This document shows, piece by piece, positions 63,856 through 64,000 of a stretch of DNA of 64,000 nt; positions within the stretch are counted from its first letter, which is position 1; every line of letters starts with the position of its first letter. The notes beneath the pieces were generated by a model that did not search any database, had not been told where the DNA came from, and saw only the letters and a list, made by a program, of their open reading frames with translations. Source of the stretch: Bedellia somnulentella (Eukaryota; Arthropoda; Insecta; Lepidoptera; Bedelliidae); contig OY755175.1 of assembly GCA_963576735.1 (NCBI GenBank), forward strand, positions 13,222,401-13,286,400, given 5' to 3'. The position numbers and the translations under genes were made by a program.

Positions 63856-64000
63856 TGTAGTGTCGGCTTAGAATAGCACTACCCCATTTCTTCCGGTGGG
63901 TGTACGTAAGAGGTGACTAACGGTATTGGGGCTTTTAAGGAATTTTTGGGCGATGCGGTTGGAGACCCATCACCAACAACCTTTATTTTTACCATCTTTT
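63856..64000 (+). repeat. Family B repeat, cut by window end
   Basis: TAGTGTCGGCTTAGAATAGC to 'aacctttatttttaccatc'. It is nearly identical to the copy at 36803. Confidence 0.85.

Noticed and set aside
1..64000. CRISPR arrays, bacterial operons or phage-like systems
   Set aside because: No regularly spaced short repeats, Shine-Dalgarno-led gene clusters or prophage genes were seen. Spliced genes and SINEs show that this is eukaryotic nuclear DNA.

Overview
The window is insect nuclear DNA, most probably from a moth or butterfly. It is AT-rich, its genes are split by large introns, and it is dense with SINEs, Helitrons with A|T insertion points, MITEs and LINE fragments of kinds familiar from lepidopteran genomes. 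I cannot name the species.

One host gene organises almost the whole window. An Lrch gene (leucine-rich repeats plus calponin-homology domain) lies on the minus strand from 63669 down to 10672. I assembled 11 coding exons whose splice phases all agree, giving an 887-residue protein. The order is a conserved N-terminus, about eight or nine LRRs, a long Ser/Pro-rich linker, a CH domain and a hydrophobic C-terminal tail. Intron 1 is 32.3 kb and intron 2 is 12.7 kb.

Two further host genes are nested in these introns on the opposite (plus) strand. A two-exon MADF-BESS transcription-factor gene (28315-30287) lies in intron 2 behind a CpG-rich promoter. A complete single-exon PKA-catalytic-subunit-like kinase (47436-48548) lies in intron 1.

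Intron 1 also holds two nearly complete autonomous transposable elements. The first, 39440-43891, is a DNA transposon with AT target duplication, terminal inverted repeats, a three-exon THAP-DDE transposase and a convergent SWIM/YqaJ-nuclease gene. This matches the ISL2EU type. Its nuclease gene carries a one-base frameshift. The second, about 54.2-58.8 kb, is a minus-strand LINE with intact ORF1 (three zinc knuckles) and intact ORF2 (endonuclease plus reverse transcriptase).

Smaller repeats fill the rest. There is a tRNA-derived SINE ('SINE-A' here) with target duplications of 11-14 bp, and a roughly 240-bp repeat ('family B') in about a dozen copies. There are three non-autonomous Helitrons and two MITEs. 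A tRNA-like unit at 38.66-39.28 kb sits in an 87-bp perfect inverted repeat and a 222-bp direct repeat. A 45-bp palindrome lies inside a three-copy array at 24.3-25.2 kb. The first 9 kb contain no gene that I can support.
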